A stretch of DNA of 13,462 nt, taken from a candidate division GN15 bacterium. GTDB taxonomy: Bacteria; Zixibacteria; MSB-5A5; GN15; FEB-12. The translations under genes were made by a program, and so were the position numbers. Below are positions 1-7,735 of this stretch, piece by piece (position 1 is the stretch's first letter; each line of letters starts with the position of its first letter). Under the pieces are notes generated by a model that worked only from the letters and a program-made list of their open reading frames with translations, searched no databases and was not told the origin of the DNA. Location of the stretch: positions 1-13,462 of the forward strand of contig WJKG01000033.1 in the NCBI GenBank assembly GCA_014729205.1, in the 5' to 3' direction.

Positions 1-729
1 GGTATGCACTTCACGAGTTCTGGCATACCGGAAGTGTCCATCCTTCGCGGGGTTACCACTGACACCTTCCAGGTGCCATTGGGAGCCCTGACCGAACACA
101 TTGATGCCGAATTCTACGACGAAGACGAGAATGTCATCGCCCCGCCCACCGATGCCGACAAGGAACTCGGCTGGAGTATCGACAACGAGTCGGTGGTGGA
201 AGTGTGGCAACATCCGGGCGAAGAAGGGTCCTATGAGTTTCACCTGCGCGGTCTGGCCGAGGGCAATACTCATATCGAGTTCTTCGTCGTTCACGCCGGC
301 CACAACGACTACCGCTCGGGCAAGATCCCGGTGAGGGTGGCTCCCGACCCGACGGCCCACGATGAGCCAATCGGCTTCGTCTTATACGACGAGGATTCCG
401 GCGATTCGCTGGCAACCTCGTTCCTCGTGGACAGTGCTCAGGCTGTGCAGGGGACTATCGCAATAACCAACGGCTCCACGACGGATCACCTTGAGGTGGA
501 GTTCTTCGATTATAACGGTGTACGCTTTACTCCTCCGGTACCACCCCACGCCTTGCAGGTGATCTCTGGCAATAGTTCGATAGTTGCGGTTACCGGCCAG
601 GAACCCGCCGAACCCTGGGCCTTTAAGCTGCAAGGAGTGTCGTCCGGAAGTACCACCGTCACCATCAACATTCTTCACAATGGTTCAGTGGGCAAGTCCT
701 TCAAACCGATTCCGGTGACGGTCAACTGA
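1..729 (+). CDS. Exported-type protein with two tandem Ig-like repeats, 3' part only (5' end outside window)
   Basis: The reading frame is open to the left edge, and the first ATG (base 4) has no Shine-Dalgarno site in view, so this is probably the C-terminal 242 residues of a longer protein. Counting that ATG as residue 1, two homologous units of about 90 residues lie at 21-112 and 150-240. Each has a strand of the form 'xxEFxD', a 'SVV/SIVAV' strand, a 'F.LxG...G.T.I' strand and a final 'IPV.V' strand, the usual look of bacterial Ig-like (Big-type) beta sandwiches. Unit 1 carries HAGH (97-100) and many acidic residues; unit 2 has lost the second His. Its stop overlaps the start of the TonB-dependent receptor by one base (TGATG), so the two are probably translationally coupled. 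By context I infer a periplasmic or surface accessory protein of that receptor, perhaps metal-binding. The name of the family is not known to me. Confidence 0.75.
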   Translation, partial: GMHFTSSGIPEVSILRGVTTDTFQVPLGALTEHIDAEFYDEDENVIAPPTDADKELGWSIDNESVVEVWQHPGEEGSYEFHLRGLAEGNTHIEFFVVHAGHNDYRSGKIPVRVAPDPTAHDEPIGFVLYDEDSGDSLATSFLVDSAQAVQGTIAITNGSTTDHLEVEFFDYNGVRFTPPVPPHALQVISGNSSIVAVTGQEPAEPWAFKLQGVSSGSTTVTINILHNGSVGKSFKPIPVTVN

Positions 730-2951
730 TGACACGACCTGCCATCGCGAGAACTGGTGCCATCCTGGCATGCGGCATAGTACTATGGCTTCTGTGGATA
801 GGCGTCATAAACGCCGCCAGTACCACCGTACGCTTACTGCTACTTGATCAACAGGCACTGACACCGGTTGCTTCAGCAACCGTACAAGTCGGAGACGGAG
901 GAAAGACCTTCGTCTCCGACTCCTCAGGCGCGGTCACAATACCTGTCGATGTAGGCGATCGGTTAGCTCTGCGTCTGTCTCATGTTGGCTACAAGAGTGT
1001 ACGCATAGAACTGGACGTAAGTGACCGGTCATCGCCTCAGGTCGTCTATCTTGAGCCGCGAGCAGTGACGTTGTCCTCAATGGTTGTTGCGGATGAGGTC
1101 CAACGGAGTGACCGACTCGAAAGCGGCATTGCCCACCAATTGCGCGGCAAGCAACTCGACCGTCAACTCAAACAGACGCTTGCAGCCACACTTGCCGATG
1201 AGGCCGGTCTGGCCATGCGAGCCATGGGACCGGCGCCGGCCCGGCCGGTGCTGCGAGGTCTCGGGGCCGATCGGGTCATGATCACCGAGGATGGCGCGAA
1301 GGCAGTTGATCTGTCGGCGACCTCACCCGATCACGCCGTGACAGTAGAGCCGTTTACGGTCAATGAGATCGAGGTGCTGCGCGGCCCGCAGGTTCTGCAA
1401 CACTCTTCAACTACTATTGGCGGCGTGGTTAATGTGGCTCGTGGCGAGATACCCAAGTACCTGCCGAGTCGAGTACAGGGGCAGGTAGGGGCATATGGTG
1501 AAACCGTGAGCGAAGGAGGTCTTGCCGCCGCTCAGCTCGAGGGGGGATGGGAGCTCATCTCTGTTCGAGGTGAGGTCTCGCGCAAAAGCACCGATGATAT
1601 CCACAGCGCCCTGGGCCGTATTGAGAATACTGATTCGCGCTCGACCGATTTCGGCCTCGGAGCCGCTGCTGTGTTCGGCCGGTCGGGTATTGGTGCCGGG
1701 TTGCACATGTACGACCTGGAGTACGGCATCCCTGGTGGTTTCGTGGGGGCTCATCCGTTCGGAGTGAGAATCGACATGCTCAAACGTCGGCACGCCGTCA
1801 GGGCGTGGACCCATCCGAAAGGAAGCTGGATTGATTCAGTCCAGATGCAGTTCGCACGGACTTACTACCGACATAAGGAATTCGAGGCCGCCGGGTTGAT
1901 TGGCTCGGAGTTCCGCATTGTCGATTATTTTGGGAGGCTGGATCTCAGGCATGGGGCCCTCGGACCGTTCACGTCGGGCGCCATTGGGGCCGATTTCGAG
2001 TACCGCGATTTCGATATTGGTGGATTCGTTTTTACCCCACCTTCTGTCTCGCGAAGCGCCGCTGTCTACATGCACCAGACAGGGAAGTGGGATGGGTGGC
2101 GTCTGGATGTAGCAGTTCGCGCGGACTTCCGCGACATTGAACCAAAAACCGAAGTCCCCGACGCAGACATCGGTCACATCCGTGCACGAGAGTTCGCTAC
2201 CTGGTCGGCCTCCGCATCACTGTTTCGAAGCCTTATGGGTAGCTGGCGAGCAGGGGTGATGCTCAGTCGTTCTGCACGCCAACCGACAATCGAGGAGCTC
2301 TACTCTGAGGGACCGCACCTGGCAGCATACTCGTATGAGGTCGGTAATCCTGAACTGGAAGCGGAAACTGGCTGGGGGGCGGAATTGGTCTCTCATCTGG
2401 GAGCAGAGTCCATCCAGGCGACCGCCAGTGTATTTATCTACGATTTAGAGGATTACATAATCCCCCGCAATACCGGGGACACAAACTACCAGACATTTCT
2501 GCCGGTGTATGCTTCGCAGGGCGTACCAGCCGTGTTGACCGGATTTGAATTCCGGTCGGAAGTCGCGCTGGCCCGACAGTGGAAGGCGCACGCGAGCATT
2601 AGCTACACTAACGGCGAGATCACCGACTCAGATCAGCCGTTACCGATGATTCCCCCGCTGAAAGGGACAATCGACTTACAGTACAGTAGCGGTTGGTGGG
2701 TGATAGGTCAGGAGTGCGAATGGGCCGCAGATCAGACGCGAGTGGACCAGTTCGAGAAGCCAACAGCCGGTTATGCTCTCTTCAACACCCTGGTGCAATA
2801 CCAGCGACCGTCAGGCCCACTCATCCATTCGGTCACGATGGCAGTGGACAATCTCCTTAACACCGAATACCGAAATCATCTATCGCGGATCAAATCCATC
2901 TTTCCGGAGGCCGGTCGCGGTGTGAGAGTCACCTATCGCCTGTACTTCTGA
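729..2951 (+). CDS. TonB-dependent outer-membrane receptor, ZnuD-like plug, probable metal uptake
   Basis: This 740-residue protein has the domain order of a TonB-dependent transporter. A signal peptide covers about 1-30 (hydrophobic core ILACGIVLWLLWIGVI, cleavage near INAAS). A carboxypeptidase-regulatory-like beta domain follows (about 31-112), then a TonB-box-like stretch at 114-120 (TLSSMVV). The plug at about 125-240 contains VLRGLGADRV, SPDHAVTVEPF, IEVLRGP and IGGVVNV. The beta barrel ends in a C-terminal Phe (RLYF), the outer-membrane insertion signal. The SPDHA...EVLRGP pattern is like that of ZnuD-type zinc receptors, so a metal substrate is a reasonable inference, but the substrate is not proven. 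The start ATG overlaps the stop of the upstream Ig-repeat gene and has only a weak ribosome site, which suggests coupling. The gene ends 9 bases from the convergent SDR gene, with no clear terminator between them. TonB/ExbBD genes are not in the window. Confidence 0.93.
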   Translation: MTRPAIARTGAILACGIVLWLLWIGVINAASTTVRLLLLDQQALTPVASATVQVGDGGKTFVSDSSGAVTIPVDVGDRLALRLSHVGYKSVRIELDVSDRSSPQVVYLEPRAVTLSSMVVADEVQRSDRLESGIAHQLRGKQLDRQLKQTLAATLADEAGLAMRAMGPAPARPVLRGLGADRVMITEDGAKAVDLSATSPDHAVTVEPFTVNEIEVLRGPQVLQHSSTTIGGVVNVARGEIPKYLPSRVQGQVGAYGETVSEGGLAAAQLEGGWELISVRGEVSRKSTDDIHSALGRIENTDSRSTDFGLGAAAVFGRSGIGAGLHMYDLEYGIPGGFVGAHPFGVRIDMLKRRHAVRAWTHPKGSWIDSVQMQFARTYYRHKEFEAAGLIGSEFRIVDYFGRLDLRHGALGPFTSGAIGADFEYRDFDIGGFVFTPPSVSRSAAVYMHQTGKWDGWRLDVAVRADFRDIEPKTEVPDADIGHIRAREFATWSASASLFRSLMGSWRAGVMLSRSARQPTIEELYSEGPHLAAYSYEVGNPELEAETGWGAELVSHLGAESIQATASVFIYDLEDYIIPRNTGDTNYQTFLPVYASQGVPAVLTGFEFRSEVALARQWKAHASISYTNGEITDSDQPLPMIPPLKGTIDLQYSSGWWVIGQECEWAADQTRVDQFEKPTAGYALFNTLVQYQRPSGPLIHSVTMAVDNLLNTEYRNHLSRIKSIFPEAGRGVRVTYRLYF

Positions 2952-2960
2952 CGTGGGGAC

Positions 2961-3683
2961 TTACATCGGCCTCAGCGTGGAAAGGCCGCCATCGACACTG
3001 ATCACCTGTCCGGTAATCCACGTAGCCGTGTCACTGAGTAGAAACTCGGCGGCACCTGCAATATCCTCGGCGGAACCTGTCCGGCCCAGCGGGTGCCGCT
3101 TGGCTGAAGCCTCCTTCTTTGTATCCGTGTCGAGTAATCGTTCCGCAAGGGGAGTATCTGTCAGTGAAGGCGCCACTACATTGACACGGATTCCCTGGCC
3201 GGACAACTCCGCCGCCAATGACACGGCGAATCCCTCGACGGCCGCCTTGGCCGCAGCTATGGAGCTATGGTAATTCATGCCCGCGCGAGTGGCGACAGTG
3301 CTGAACAGCACCACCGCTGCCTCGTTTGACTTACGCAATCCCGGCAGAAGTGCCTGAACAGTCCGCACAGCGCCTAGCAGATTGATATCCAGGTCGCGCT
3401 GGAAATCCTCAATCTTAAGGGCTCTAAACGGCTTGAGCGTAATCGTTCCCGGGCAGTACACAAGCCCGTCGACAGGTTCCTTTGCAAGCGGTTCCAATGG
3501 CGACAGATCCCCGGAAACCGCATCGGCCCGGATGACTTTCGCAGCTACTTGCTGCAACTCATCGCTTGGTTCGCGCGAAACTCCGATGACGTGATCACCC
3601 TTGTCACTCAAACGACGACACAGGGCCATGCCGATTCCGCCAGAGGCGCCAATAACTACTATCCGTTTGCCAGTCTCAGCCAT
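2961..3683 (-). CDS. SDR-family protein (short-chain dehydrogenase/reductase) lacking the canonical catalytic Tyr
   Basis: The protein has 240 residues, a normal length for a classical SDR, with a Rossmann fold. The NAD(P)-binding motif GASGGIG is at 12-18. An NAG-like CPG lies at 77-79, Asn101 (DINLLG) matches the structural Asn, and Ser128 (LFST) matches the catalytic Ser. Lys146 of the YxxxK motif is present (IAAAK), but the position four residues before it is Ile142 instead of Tyr; the nearest tyrosine is Tyr138. The C-terminal APSLTDTPL, a PLGR-like segment (HPLGRTGSAEDIA) and the ITGQVISVDGG ending are typical. A group of SDR proteins with an 'xxIAAAK' motif is known to me, so this may be a real subfamily with an altered reaction. 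The substrate is unknown. The start has AGGAGAG 7 bases upstream. It lies 24 bases after the DUF427 gene and is probably co-transcribed with it. Confidence 0.93.
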   Translation of the reverse strand: MAETGKRIVVIGASGGIGMALCRRLSDKGDHVIGVSREPSDELQQVAAKVIRADAVSGDLSPLEPLAKEPVDGLVYCPGTITLKPFRALKIEDFQRDLDINLLGAVRTVQALLPGLRKSNEAAVVLFSTVATRAGMNYHSSIAAAKAAVEGFAVSLAAELSGQGIRVNVVAPSLTDTPLAERLLDTDTKKEASAKRHPLGRTGSAEDIAGAAEFLLSDTATWITGQVISVDGGLSTLRPM

Positions 3684-3707
3684 TGCGTTTCTCTCCTGTC
3701 GTTGGTA

Positions 3708-4202
3708 CTACCATCCTTGACTCCCGGGAATGCCCTTGAAGGGTCCGACAATGTTGCTGGTGATCCAGCCTCCGTAAAATTGACCCGGTTGCGGAGTGAC
3801 GATCTCACCATTGACACGGCACTCGTCGACCCGGCAGGCATAGAAGCAAACGTGGTTGGCCAGAGCCGAGTATTCTACAGCGGGCTGCGGGTAATACCAG
3901 CAGGCCTGCAGCCAGGTTTGCCCGTTAATCCTGATGTCGTAGTAGCGGGCACGCCCCTTCCATTCGCACCAGGACTCACCCTGAGATGGATACAAATAGT
4001 CCGTGGCAACATGGGACATAGGGATATAATAGGTCGGCGGATGACTGGTCTCCAGAATCCTCAGGCCCTGCATCGTTTCGGCCACCTTCCGATCACCGCA
4101 TATGACAGTAAGACGTGCCGGGGTTGTCTCCAGCCGTGGCGGCCGGGGGTAGTCCCATACAGACTCTTGTCCGGGACCAGGTCTCTCGGGTTGAGGGCGC
4201 AT
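3708..4202 (-). CDS. DUF427 domain protein
   Basis: This is a 164-residue protein of the DUF427 family, a small compact beta-rich fold of unknown biochemical role. The family signatures are all present: VWDYPRPPRLE (15-25), LETSHPPTYYIP (50-61), CEWKGRARYYD (79-89), AWYYP-like CWYYP (101-105), and the C-terminal FYGGWIT, GPFKG and GSQGW segments. The frame could be extended to an ATG at 4238, but I chose the ATG at 4202. It has AAAGGAG five bases upstream, the homologous core begins soon after, and the longer form would overlap the best -10 candidate. No signal peptide is visible, so it is probably cytoplasmic. It is first in a two-gene minus-strand unit with the SDR gene, which suggests a shared, still unknown, metabolic role. 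The family call is firm; the function is not known. Confidence 0.93.
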   Translation of the reverse strand: MRPQPERPGPGQESVWDYPRPPRLETTPARLTVICGDRKVAETMQGLRILETSHPPTYYIPMSHVATDYLYPSQGESWCEWKGRARYYDIRINGQTWLQACWYYPQPAVEYSALANHVCFYACRVDECRVNGEIVTPQPGQFYGGWITSNIVGPFKGIPGSQGW

Positions 4203-4207
4203 GTTCA

Positions 4208-4214
4208 CTCCTTT
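4208..4214 (-). promoter_or_regulatory. Ribosome binding site that sets the DUF427 start
   Basis: AAAGGAG on the minus strand ends five bases before the ATG at 4202. No comparable site precedes the two in-frame ATGs further upstream (4217 and 4238), so translation most likely begins at 4202. Confidence 0.75.
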
Positions 4215-4236
4215 CATGACCCTCTTCGGCATCTGC

Positions 4237-4266
4237 ATAACAGCGCGTTTGTTCCGTAAGTTGCAA
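4237..4266 (-). promoter_or_regulatory. Candidate sigma70-type promoter for the DUF427-SDR unit
   Basis: On the minus strand, TTGCAA (4261-4266) and TGTTAT (4237-4242) are separated by 18 bases. Transcription would start near 4230 and leave a leader of roughly 28 bases before the ATG at 4202. This is a consensus match only, with no experimental support, and the lineage may use different promoter elements. Confidence 0.4.
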
Positions 4267-4271
4267 TTATC

Positions 4272-4300
4272 TTGCTGGTCAGTGAGGCCTTAGTTATGTT
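4272..4300 (+). promoter_or_regulatory. Candidate sigma70-type promoter for the flavodoxin gene
   Basis: TTGCTG (4272-4277) and TATGTT (4295-4300) are separated by 17 bases, about 50 bases before the flavodoxin ATG. It lies back-to-back with the minus-strand candidate whose -35 is 4261-4266, which would make this a compact divergent promoter region. Evidence is by pattern only. Confidence 0.4.
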
Positions 4301-4348
4301 AGTGGACAGTAGTCAATATGGGTCAGCAATGTCCAATACGAGGAGTCT

Positions 4349-4864
4349 ATGAAAAGGATCGGCGTCTTCTTCGGCAGTACCTGCGGCAACACCGAAACGG
4401 TCATCAAACAAGCGGTCAGATTGCTCCGCAATGCGGGAGCTCAGGTCGATCTCTACGATATCGCCGATGCCACCGTCAGCCAGATGGACCCGTACACTAA
4501 CCTCATCCTGGCGTCCTCCACGTGGGACAATGGAGAATTGCAGGGGGACTGGGTGGAGGTCTACGAACAGTTCTGTGAGTACGACTTCTCCGGCAAGACG
4601 ATTGCCCTGTTAGCGCTCGGTGATCAGTACATTTACGATGCTTACTTTGTCGATGCCCTCGAGTGGCTGGCCACCCCCATCCGTCGAAACCACGGCAGAC
4701 TGATCGGCTTCTGGCCGATCAAGGACTATCGCTTTCGTCGGTCTCGATCGGTGGAAGGCGACCATTTCCTGGGACTGGCAATCGATGTTGAAAACCAGAA
4801 CAACCTCACCGAAAAGCGCCTCCGTCAGTGGACGGCACAGATCCTACCGCAGTTCGATGGGTAA
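4349..4864 (+). CDS. fldA: Flavodoxin, long-chain type
   Basis: This 171-residue protein is a small cytoplasmic FMN-binding electron carrier. The phosphate-binding loop GSTCGNTE is at 9-16 near the N-terminus. STWDNGELQGDW (57-68) supplies the Trp (59) that normally stacks on the flavin. LGDQYIYDAYFVDAL (90-104) is the second flavin-contacting loop, with Tyr96 in the place of the usual stacking Tyr. The C-terminal FLGLAIDVENQNNLTEKR (140-157) is the conserved tail of the family. The length and the insertion before this tail put it in the long-chain class. Small differences are Cys12 in the P-loop, often Thr, and Ile95 where Gly is common. GAGGAG lies just before the ATG. It is the first of four codirectional genes and is 9 bases from the methyltransferase. 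Its redox partners are not in the window. Confidence 0.93.
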   Translation: MKRIGVFFGSTCGNTETVIKQAVRLLRNAGAQVDLYDIADATVSQMDPYTNLILASSTWDNGELQGDWVEVYEQFCEYDFSGKTIALLALGDQYIYDAYFVDALEWLATPIRRNHGRLIGFWPIKDYRFRRSRSVEGDHFLGLAIDVENQNNLTEKRLRQWTAQILPQFDG

Positions 4865-4873
4865 CGAGACCGC

Positions 4874-5518
4874 ATGAAGGACTCCATCCGTCGTCGGCTC
4901 CAACAACGATTCTGGGAGCGATTTGCCCCGCTATATGACCCGTTCATGGCTGTGGTCGCCCGGTCGTATCCACGACTTGTCTCGCGCATGGTGGATCGCA
5001 TTGAGAGCGACGCAGACATTCTCGAGGTGGCTGCCGGTACCGGGATCGTCAGCTTGAAGCTGGCACCGCACGTCGCCCGGGTAATGGGGACGGATCTCTC
5101 ACCCAAAATGATAGCCAGGGCCAATCACAAACTGAAGCAACAACGTCGGAATGGTGTCGCATTTGCAGTTGCCGATGCATACCGGCTGGGGTGTGACGAT
5201 GCCAGTTTTGATGCCACTGTATGTGTTAATGGACTCCACCTGATGCATGACCCCGCTCGCCCCCTGTCCGAGATGGCCAGAGTACTCAAGCCGGGTGGAG
5301 TGCTGTTGTGCGCAACCTATCTGCATGCCCAGTCGTTACGGGCGCGATTCTTCTCTCGCGTGATCAAGCTGGGAGGAGTGAAGGTAGCGAACGAATTCAC
5401 CATAGGGTCCATGGGACAGCTCATTGCCGGCTCCGGCTTCGCACTCGAATCTCAGGAAGTGCTTTCCGATATCATGCCGCTGGGCTATATTGTCGCCGTG
5501 AAGCCAGACCGGCAGTAG
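4874..5518 (+). CDS. Class I SAM-dependent methyltransferase (Methyltransf_11/UbiE-like)
   Basis: This 214-residue protein has a Rossmann-like SAM-binding fold. FWERFAPLYDPFM (13-25) is the N-terminal helix common in UbiE/COQ5-like enzymes. Motif I is ILEVAAGTGI (49-58), with the acidic end of strand 2 in GTDLSPKMI (Asp74). A motif II-like stretch DASFDATVCVNGLHLMHD spans 109-126, and ARVLKPGGVLL (135-145) is motif III. These define the fold but not the substrate. Quinone, lipid or small-molecule methylation are all possible, and I do not assign ubiE/menG. The gene starts 9 bases after flavodoxin, with only a weak ribosome site, and is probably translated from the same message. No membrane segment is seen. 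Confidence 0.9.
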   Translation: MKDSIRRRLQQRFWERFAPLYDPFMAVVARSYPRLVSRMVDRIESDADILEVAAGTGIVSLKLAPHVARVMGTDLSPKMIARANHKLKQQRRNGVAFAVADAYRLGCDDASFDATVCVNGLHLMHDPARPLSEMARVLKPGGVLLCATYLHAQSLRARFFSRVIKLGGVKVANEFTIGSMGQLIAGSGFALESQEVLSDIMPLGYIVAVKPDRQ

Positions 5519-5545
5519 GCCGTGTCCGCTCGAGTGAACTACGTC

Positions 5546-5554
5546 AGGGAGAGA
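5546..5554 (+). promoter_or_regulatory. Ribosome binding site that sets the M1-like peptidase start
   Basis: AGGGAGAGA lies about six bases before the ATG at 5561. A GTG further upstream at 5522 is in frame, but it is only 3 bases after the methyltransferase stop, lacks its own site, and would put 13 charged residues before the signal peptide. The ATG at 5561 gives a clean signal peptide. Confidence 0.7.
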
Positions 5555-5560
5555 CCGATC

Positions 5561-7684
5561 ATGAGAGTAATAACTACAATCGTTCTGTGTATCGTCCTAA
5601 TCAGTTTGCTGACGGGCAGCGCTACCGCAGCCCTGGTGGCATTTGAAAACCACCGGCTAAGTGTTCGGATCGATGTCCCTACCCGAACCGCCTATGTCAT
5701 TGACAACGGCCAGGCGAAACTCCAGAAGGGATGGAATGCCTTTCATATTGCGGCTTCGGCCGTTATTGACTCCCTTGCCATCGACGGCAAGCCTGTGCCC
5801 TTCTCTACGCTGCAGATTGACGAGTTGGCGGATCTTCCTGAGGGAGCACTTGAGAATCGAGCCCATATCGACACCTCAGGACAGGCGAAGTTGGTACTGT
5901 TCGAGTGGCCCCACGCGATGCCGGTGGGGTTCAGTATAGCATATTCGGCCGTCTTTGACGACGATGTCGAGAATACCCGTTTCTCACACGGTCAGGTAGC
6001 CCGGGAAGTGACAGGGACAATCGAATCTCGCGGTGCCTACCTGAGTCCCTCCGCATACTACTATCCCACCGGGAGCGAGGATCAAATGACAGTGGTGCTC
6101 ACCGCCAATGTCCCCGGCGAGTGGGAGAGCATCTCCGACGGTAACCGCATCAGCAGCGAAGTCGAGGGACAGCGCAAGATACAACGCTGGAACAACCCCT
6201 ACGCCTCCGACGGCTGCTTCTTCATGGCCGCCCCCTACCTGGTCCGCTCGCAGATGCTGGATTCAATCGAGGTGGCCTGCTACTTCTTCCCGGAAGACTC
6301 CGGGTTGATCGATCGCTATCTGACCGCATCGGTGGACTATATACAAATGTACTCGGAGTTGATTGGCCCGTACCCATACGAACGCTTCACGGTGGCGGAG
6401 AACTTCTTCCCGACAGGCTATGGCATGCCGGCCTGGACGCTGCTCGGGCAGCAGGTTGTCCGTTTGCCATTCATAGTGGGTACATCGCTGGGCCATGAGG
6501 TGCTCCACAACTGGTGGGGCAACAGTGTTTATGTCGACTACGACCGTGGTAACTGGTGCGAGGGACTTACCGTTTACGGAGCTGACTACCGCTACAAGTT
6601 GCTGTCATCACCGGAGGAAGCCACCGACTACCGCAAGAACGTACTGAAGGATTACGCCGGATATGTCTCTGAAGGCAAAGACTTCCCGCTTCGCGAATTC
6701 ACCGCTCGAACCGAAGCCAGTTCACGAACCATCGGCTACGGTAAGGCGATGATGGTCTTCCACATGATTCATAACCGCATCGGCTCCGACGCCTTCTATA
6801 ATGCCTGGCGCTATGTCTACGATACACACCGGGGTGAAAAAGTGTCCTGGGAAGAATGGATCTCGGCCTTCCAGCACACCTCCGGGCAGTCGTTGTCGAT
6901 GGTGCTCCCCCAGTGGGTTGATCGCGCCGGCGCACCCATGATTGAACTCGGTCCCGTGAGCCCTGTCGACAGCGATACCGTGCACAGCCTGTCCTTTGAG
7001 CTGTTCCAGACTGCCGAACAGGCGTATGATCTGAAAGTACCCGTTCGAATCCATGGCCTGGACACGACAGTAGACACCTCGGTCAACCTCGCAACCTGGC
7101 GACAGGACTACTCATTGACATTCCCCTTCATTGTGGAGAGAATCGCGATAGATCCGGACTTCGATCTCTTTCGCAAGCTACTCAAGGAGGAAATGGAACC
7201 GGTACTCTCAGCAGTACTCGGGGCCGAACAGCAGGCTTTCGTGAGCTGGGAGACAGGAGCAATAGCCAGGGTTTACAGAGCCTTCGCCACCAATATGACC
7301 GGCGACAGCGTGACGCTGATCTCTGATAAGCAACTTCCACCAGCAGATGCTGGCACGTCGATAGTCCTGTTCAACCCGACCGGGGTGCCCCGCTATCTTG
7401 TTGAGCGAATGCGTGTGACTGCGGACTCAATCGACGTAATGGAAACCACCTATCCCCGCGATGGTCATACTTTCATCCTCAGTGTCCGCGGTTGGGAGGG
7501 GTTTGAACGGTGTCTGGTCGTACTGAGCAATGATCTGCAGTCACTTCCGAGGATAGGACAGTTGCTTCCACACTACGGCAAGTACTCGTACCTGGTTTTC
7601 AAGGGAGCGAAGAACGTCGGCAAGGGACAGTGGCCGGTGGGAGAGTCTCCCCTGAAGAAGTGGGTCTCGCAGGACTTTGAGTGA
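5561..7684 (+). CDS. Secreted M1-like (gluzincin) metallopeptidase with variant active site
   Basis: This is a 707-residue exported zinc peptidase. A signal peptide spans 1-23 (cleavage near ATAALV), then an N-terminal beta domain. The zinc site is HEVLH (312-316) with the third ligand Glu334 in NWCEGLTVY. This spacing is 17 residues between His316 and Glu334, where classical M1 enzymes have 18. I recall the same GNWxEGLT form in a subset of bacterial M1-like proteins, so it is probably a lineage feature. Tyr393 (IGYGK) matches the transition-state Tyr. I see no clear GxMEN exopeptidase motif: the equivalent segment is AENFFPTGYGMPAWTLLG (279-296). About 140 residues follow the catalytic domain with no known domain that I can name. 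It likely acts in the periplasm or outside the cell on peptides. It is in a plus-strand run between the methyltransferase and pyrE. Confidence 0.9.
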   Translation: MRVITTIVLCIVLISLLTGSATAALVAFENHRLSVRIDVPTRTAYVIDNGQAKLQKGWNAFHIAASAVIDSLAIDGKPVPFSTLQIDELADLPEGALENRAHIDTSGQAKLVLFEWPHAMPVGFSIAYSAVFDDDVENTRFSHGQVAREVTGTIESRGAYLSPSAYYYPTGSEDQMTVVLTANVPGEWESISDGNRISSEVEGQRKIQRWNNPYASDGCFFMAAPYLVRSQMLDSIEVACYFFPEDSGLIDRYLTASVDYIQMYSELIGPYPYERFTVAENFFPTGYGMPAWTLLGQQVVRLPFIVGTSLGHEVLHNWWGNSVYVDYDRGNWCEGLTVYGADYRYKLLSSPEEATDYRKNVLKDYAGYVSEGKDFPLREFTARTEASSRTIGYGKAMMVFHMIHNRIGSDAFYNAWRYVYDTHRGEKVSWEEWISAFQHTSGQSLSMVLPQWVDRAGAPMIELGPVSPVDSDTVHSLSFELFQTAEQAYDLKVPVRIHGLDTTVDTSVNLATWRQDYSLTFPFIVERIAIDPDFDLFRKLLKEEMEPVLSAVLGAEQQAFVSWETGAIARVYRAFATNMTGDSVTLISDKQLPPADAGTSIVLFNPTGVPRYLVERMRVTADSIDVMETTYPRDGHTFILSVRGWEGFERCLVVLSNDLQSLPRIGQLLPHYGKYSYLVFKGAKNVGKGQWPVGESPLKKWVSQDFE

Positions 7685-7735
7685 TATGATGGGCTCATCA
7701 AGAGTCGATCCGCGATCGATCACAATGGAGGTGCT

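Noticed and set aside
3549..4259. Open frame of 236 codons on the plus strand over the SDR and DUF427 genes
   Set aside because: It runs antisense to two clearly conserved proteins and has no recognisable domain.
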